From: Micractinium sp. NFX-FRZ
Taxonomy: Eukaryota > Chlorophyta > Trebouxiophyceae > Chlorellales > Chlorellaceae
Length of the DNA: 64,000 nucleotides
Assembly: GCA_029339195.1 (NCBI GenBank)
Contig: JAPTJF010000230.1
Coordinates: 31,746 to 95,745 of the forward strand
Reading direction: 5' to 3'
Made by a program: the position numbers and the translations under genes. Of the stretch, positions 59,309-64,000 are shown in pieces (within the stretch, counting starts at the first letter, position 1; each line of letters opens with the position of its first letter). A model generated the notes under the pieces. The model had not been told where the DNA came from. It saw nothing but the letters and a program-made list of their open reading frames with translations, and made no database searches.

Positions 59309-60494
59309 ATGGGCCGCCAGGGTGATCTCAGCCTGCGGCGGCAGCCGACCACCCCCTCCGCCGCACAGGGCTGGCAGGCAGCGGCAGCGGCGGCCCTGTG
59401 CGCGACTCTAGCACTCGCCCTGGCTCTGCCACCTTCAGCACACCGGGCCTTGTGTCCCCTCCTGGTTATCATTGCCGCCCTGGGCTGGCGGCTGGCCTGC
59501 ACCCAGTCGAGTGCCCTTCAGTGGGCCGTGCACCACTGGAAACCAGTGTCGTGCGCCCTGCGGCTCTGCGCCGCAGCTGCCGCCGCGGCCTGGCTGCCCA
59601 TGTGCCTGCCGCCCTTTGACTGGCTCCCACTACCTGGAAGCCTGCAAGCCGCTTCCTCATACCTGACAACTGAGGTAAGCCCCCGCAGCAGCGGGGCTGG
59701 GGTGCAGCAGCAGGGCAGGGGCTCCGGTGGCATGCAGGCAGGATGCCACGTGCACGCCGCACCATCCGGCCGCTGGAGCAGCACTGGGAACATGCAGTCC
59801 GCAGATAAGAGCGCCGCCACACGCTTGCAGTTTGTTCCTGGTATCCCCAATGTACTGTGACGCATGCACCCAGTGCCCGCTTGCCTTCCCCGCCCCGCCT
59901 TCATGCCCGCAGGCGCTCGTCCTGCTGGCGCTGGCGGTGCTGCTGCCGCTGCCGCTCAAGCACCACCTCTGGGTGCAGGCCCTGGCGCTGCGCTCCATGC
60001 TGCCACGTGTGCACGCCTCAGCGCTGCTCCAAGCAGCACAGACAGCACACGCCGACCGGTGTGCCCAGTTTGCCAGCGGCGCCCGGCTGGCACTGCAGGC
60101 CGTGGCGCCCTGGCCTGGTGCGCAGCACCCGCTGGCAAGCACGCAGCATTGCTGCCTGATGGTGCACGCGTGGATGGCAGTCATGCTGGGCTTTCTCCTG
60201 CCGGCGCTGGTGCTGGTGGCGCTGCAGCGGCACCGCCATCACACGCAGCGCCTGCCGCCAGCAACAAAGCCAGCATCGGAGCATGCCGAAGGCTCTCCCG
60301 CTGCACAGCACAAGCTCTGGTGGTCCTCACTCGTACGCCTTATGGGGAACTCTGGCTGCGAAGTTGGATCCTGCTCCCTCCCACACCTGCCTGCGCTGCT
60401 GCTGCCCGGCGGTCTGCTGCACTGGCTCTTCCTGCTGCTGCCATGCGGCGCGCTGCTGTGGTCAGCCCTGGAGCTGCTGACCGTCATGCACTAA
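59309..60494 (+). CDS. Tandem membrane-protein paralogue B, unknown function
   Basis: Two exons, 59309-59674 and 59913-60494, give 315 residues. It has the same architecture, intron position and phase as paralogue A: a short N-terminus, hydrophobic exon 1 (GWQAAAAAALCATLALALAL, LLVIIAALGWRLAC, LRLCAAAAAAAWLP) and exon 2 opening LLALAVLLPLPLKHHLWVQ. The loop motif LPPATKPASEHAEGSPAAQH is close to A's PPPATKPALEHAEGSPAAPS, so A and B are the closest pair. The end is LLHWLFLLLPCGALLWSALE followed by LLTVMH. Near-identity in exon 2 and divergence in exon 1 suggest constraint on, or gene conversion of, the C-terminal half. Function unknown. Confidence 0.75.
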
Positions 60495-61753
60495 AGTGGA
60501 AGTGTCGCCATGTGCGCCTCTAACGCGTGCCCACCTGGCTCTCCCTCACCCACTGCCCGTCTAGCCGCCGCACTCTGCACTTTTTGAGACAGATTATTGA
60601 GTACCCTGTCCCATCCGGATACACCCCGTTGCCTATTAATTATGTGTTCCTGCACGCTGCTGCCACTCCTTCTAAGCTACCAGGAGTCCTGCCCCCTACA
60701 TCCTCGTTGCATCCCAGCCTTGCCAGTGAAGCAATCTGCTTGTCATGGTGCCTCTGTCACTAGTATTGTTTCCTGTTTTCTTCGTTTCAAGTATCTGCTT
60801 TTTACATACCTGTGCAAAACTTAACACCGTCAGACAACGGCATACATATATGCACCCCCTGCACGCACCCAGGGTGCCAGCGCTAATGCTTTGATAGGGT
60901 GGGCAATTACGCCGGATGAGAGGACAGCGGCGGCAACATGCCTGAGTGTGCACAGTGTTTGCCAGGTTTGGGGGCATTGTTGGTTGATCGGAGACCAGGG
61001 GCCAGCTGGGGAAGAGCTCGAGATGCCAGGTGCCTAGAGAGGTTTCCGTGGTCCCAGCGCTGGGATACCTTCAGCCTGCCAGGTGGTGCCTGGGTGGTGC
61101 CGCTGCGGTGCCTCAACGTGCGGCTGGCTGGTGCTGCCGGTGCCTCAGCTGGGTGCCCGCCAGAAGGGCTCACCGCCCCTTGCGCCCTCCACTGCTTCCT
61201 TACCTGGTTCGCGCACTGAGGTTGCACGGGCTCGCCCCAGGCATTGTTGGTAACGAATGACAGCATGGGCCACTTCACAATAGCAGCCTGGTGCTCACTC
61301 CGCCCGTGGACCCACCCTTGTGGCACATGGCCCGTTATGACCCCGTCACCGAGCGGCCGAAGCCCAGCCTGGCAGTGCAGCACTCCACTCATGGCTGGCC
61401 CCAATGTAGACGTTAGCATGTGCATTGCGGCTCTTGGCTGGCGGCAGTGCATGCCCCCTCACACCACCCAGCTTCAGGACATGACTTTTTGCCTCAGGGG
61501 AGCTCGCAGCACCCTCCGGACCCTCCGGACCGAACCTTTCTCCGAGGGGCACACACCGCCCATCCGCATCTGTCCAGTCAATCCTTCGCTGGAGCGCATT
61601 GCCGCCCTCCTGGAGGGCTGCAAGGTGCGCAAGTCGCGCCCCGAGCATGTTCGCTGACAGGCAGTCGGCTAACTTCGCCAACACGAAGCTCTCGGTCTGC
61701 GTCACGGCTGCATTCCGTGCGATCTGGCAATAGCCGCCTGCGCTTGCAGCTAA
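60495..61753. other. Intergenic between paralogues B and C
   Basis: Open frames exist on the minus strand (61452-60907, 181 codons; 61705-61346, 119 codons) and the plus strand (61244-61657). None has a domain I recognise, and the overlapping frames conflict. The 60580-60860 part is AT-richer and looks noncoding. A remnant of a mobile element is possible but not shown. Confidence 0.35.
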
Positions 61754-63072
61754 ATGCTGCGATGCAGCCTCCCGCGGCTCCTGCGGCCAGCCACCGCCGC
61801 CGCCCGTGCCGGCGCTGGCAGTGTGGGCACACGGCAGGCAGTGGCAGCAGCGGCCTCAGCATTGTGTATCTGCCTGGCATCCGTGATGGCCTACGCACCG
61901 CTGCCGGCCCCTTACCTAGGCACATTACTGGCGCTCGTTGTACTTCTGAGCTGGCCGTGGGCCCCCCATCCGACCGGCGACGCAGATCCGGCCTTGCGCC
62001 GCCGCCATCGAGTGGCACATGCATATGTACTGCGGCTCTGCATCACAGCTGCCGCTGGCGCCTGGCTGCCGCTACAGCTGCCACCCGGTGTCTGGATGCC
62101 TGTGCCGCACTGCATCGGGTGCGCCGCCCAACACCTACCAGTTGAGGTGAGCGTAGGAAGCGGCAGGCCCTGGGTGGGCTGGGGAGGCGCCGCAGCCCAG
62201 CCTGAGCGCATTTGAGACCTGGTACATACATGCCATGTGACGCACAGCTCAGGCATCCCAGGTGCGCAGGTGGACAGGCGCCTATGCAGCGGGCTGAGCT
62301 CTGTGGTCCCACCCCAGCCCTGTGCCTGAAATGCCCTAATAGGCATGACCTGCACTCTTCCGTACACATGCTGACAAGCGCCGCCTGCCGTGCCTGCCTG
62401 CCTCCCCACACGCCCCTGCTGCAGTCACTTCTCATGGCGGCTTTGGCGCTGCTGCTGCCGCTGCCGCTGAAGCACCACCTGTGGTTGGGGGCGCTGACAC
62501 TGCGGGCGACGCTGCCACGTGTGAGCATGCGGGCACAACAGCAGGCTGCGATGCCAGCTCGGGCCGCCGAATGCGTGCGGTTTGCCAGGGGTGCACGGCT
62601 GCTACTGCTGGCGGTGGCGCCGGGGTGCGGCGCAGGGCAGCTGCCGGTGCCTGGGCCACGGCACAGCTGCTGGATGCTGCACATGTGGGTGGCAGCCATG
62701 CTGGGCATTGTGCTGCCAGCTCTGCTGCTGGCTGCCTGGGAGCAGCATCGCCGGCAGGCACCGCACACTCGGCCGCCAGCAGCCTTGCAGGCGGCAGCAC
62801 CCCCGACGCTGCGGATGCGCCCGCCGGCGCAGCCTGCCACCCCGCGACCCACAGCAGCGCCCAGCGAGGGCCGGCGCCCTCCCAGGCGGGTGCGATTCTC
62901 TCCTGTCGTCATCGAGCTGGGGGCACAGTGCCCACCCCTTGTTGACTCTCATGCTCCTCCCCGGAACTTGCCAGCGCTTCTGCTAGCAAGCCGCCTCCTC
63001 TACTGGCTTCGCCTGCTGCCGGCCTGCGGTGCCCTGCTGTGGGCTGCCTTGGAACTTGTGCCTGTTGGTTGA
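61754..63072 (+). CDS. Tandem membrane-protein paralogue C, unknown function
   Basis: Two exons, 61754-62146 and 62425-63072, give 346 residues with the family's phase-0 intron. Exon 1 has a basic start, then QAVAAAASALCICLASVMAY, LLALVVLLSWPW and LRLCITAAAGAWLPLQLPP. Exon 2 opens with MAALALLLPLPLKHHLWLG, then TLRATLPRV. It continues WMLHMWVAAMLGIVLPALLL, has the longest polar loop (about 75 residues, Pro/Arg-rich, ending RRVRFSPVVIEL) and closes with LLYWLRLLPACGALLWAALE. It is the most divergent copy. The RVRFSPVV stretch resembles short linear docking motifs of the RVxF type; that is a pattern match only. Function unknown. Confidence 0.75.
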
Positions 63073-64000
63073 GCAGTAGACGCCATTGCCACCACTGTTT
63101 GATTGGGGAATCCTGGCCCTTCCTGCTGTCATGTACACGCACTCCCTCACATGTGCTGCGTGGCTGCATCCATCTGATCTGATGATGGTAATAATAATAA
63201 TAATAACAACCCTGTGTTGAGCCACCTGCCTTGCCCAGGCATTCCATGCATGTGTGCATGCTCATGCAACGCAACTTAATTTGTGGCACCAGAGCTAAAC
63301 GGCATGCGCCACCTAACCATCCCAGGGGCGGCTTGCGGGTGGGCTCCATCAGGAGTGTGACCCTAATGCCTGGTGACCATGGCAGTGCCAGCGGGCTCAG
63401 CGGGGCTGGCATATGGAGCATGTAAGGAGCGCAGCAGATGGTGGCACGAGCTGCATGGCTGAGTTCGTTGGGGTTCAAGCGCACAAGTGTCGCATAGGGG
63501 GTTGCAAGGGTTGCTGCCTGCCGCTCCGCTACACTGGATGGTGCCGCACCCCCCACAGCGCACTGTGCGTGACCAGAATGCGGCAGCAGCCGAGAGTCGA
63601 GCTTGGCAGACAGAGCCAGCCGTCCCGGCCTTTCCACCGGGGCATGTTGACATCACGCGATCCATGCTCGCCCCTGATCGTGCGCTGCGCCAGCAGGGCA
63701 AGCTGTGGTGCAGGAGGACACGGCGTGAGGCAGGCATGAACGCAGCATGAGCTCAGCATGAATCGCTTGTGAAAAGCCCACCCGCAAGTACCGTAAGCCT
63801 GGCTTTCCGCGCGTGTTTAGCCACCAGGCAAACCCACTGGCGGGGCCTACCACCCGTCCCTTGCGAGCTGGGCTCTCCTCGAGCAGGTCAGACTGGGCTG
63901 AGACAGCGCAGGCCTCCTTCCTCGCACTAGTGGATCTGACCCAAAAACCCGACATTGTTCCCGACGTTTCCTGCAGGCGCAGAATCCATTTCCCCACCTT
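63073..64000. other. Downstream of paralogue C to window end
   Basis: It contains a short AAT run at 63188-63207. A minus-strand frame at 63997-63653 follows a CTGCAG acceptor-like site and reads SGFWVRSTSARKEA, then ARKGRVVGPASGFAWWL. It may be an exon of a gene lying beyond the window, but without further exons I do not call it. Confidence 0.35.

Noticed and set aside
60907..61452. 181-codon minus-strand open frame, possible transposon remnant
   Set aside because: No reverse transcriptase, integrase or transposase motif, no terminal repeats and overlapping open frames on the plus strand.

Overview
This looks like nuclear DNA from a Chlorella-like trebouxiophyte green alga. The sequence is strongly GC-rich. 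The genes are cut by many short GT-AG introns, with exons averaging about 100 bp, and they encode eukaryotic proteins: a catalytic subunit of DNA polymerase epsilon, a mitochondrial ATAD3 ATPase, DPM2, an RWD-RBR ubiquitin ligase and a ferredoxin-like protein of plastid type. I see no bacterial operons, ribosome binding sites, CRISPR arrays or tRNA genes. The gene models were built by hand from splice sites, reading-phase continuity and remembered family patterns. Every multi-exon model closes in frame. Genus and species are inference.

Layout from left to right: the last exon of an unidentified membrane protein (+, 105-427); DPM2 (+, 861-1191); an RNF14-like RWD-RBR E3 ligase in 10 exons (+, 1428-5917); a small Cys-rich protein with a possible frameshift (+, 6612-6956); an unrecognised 5-exon gene (-, 10088-8071); ATAD3 in 16 exons (+, 10674-16624); a secreted pectate-lyase-fold protein in 16 exons (-, 22857-17418); a ferredoxin-like 2Fe-2S protein (+, 23367-24463); a type II membrane SGNH hydrolase in 13 exons (-, 30516-25103); the POLE catalytic subunit in 67 exons (+, 31299-55984, 2298 codons); and a tandem array of three two-exon paralogous membrane proteins of unknown function (+, 56525-63072).

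The genes do not form one pathway. Housekeeping functions (replication, mitochondrial nucleoid maintenance, dolichol-linked mannose, ubiquitination) sit next to secretory or cell-surface enzymes and a lineage-type tandem family. Neighbouring genes often share divergent upstream regions: unknown gene/ATAD3, pectate-lyase-fold/ferredoxin-like and SGNH/POLE.

Three things stand out. The first is the three-copy membrane-protein family with an invariant KHHLW core. The second is a recurring pattern in which introns of POLE and ATAD3 carry degenerate copies of the neighbouring exon edge together with its splice site; some of these would give in-frame alternative isoforms. The third is a perfect 34-bp inverted repeat inside a POLE intron. 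I did not find a defence system or another obviously new multi-gene system.
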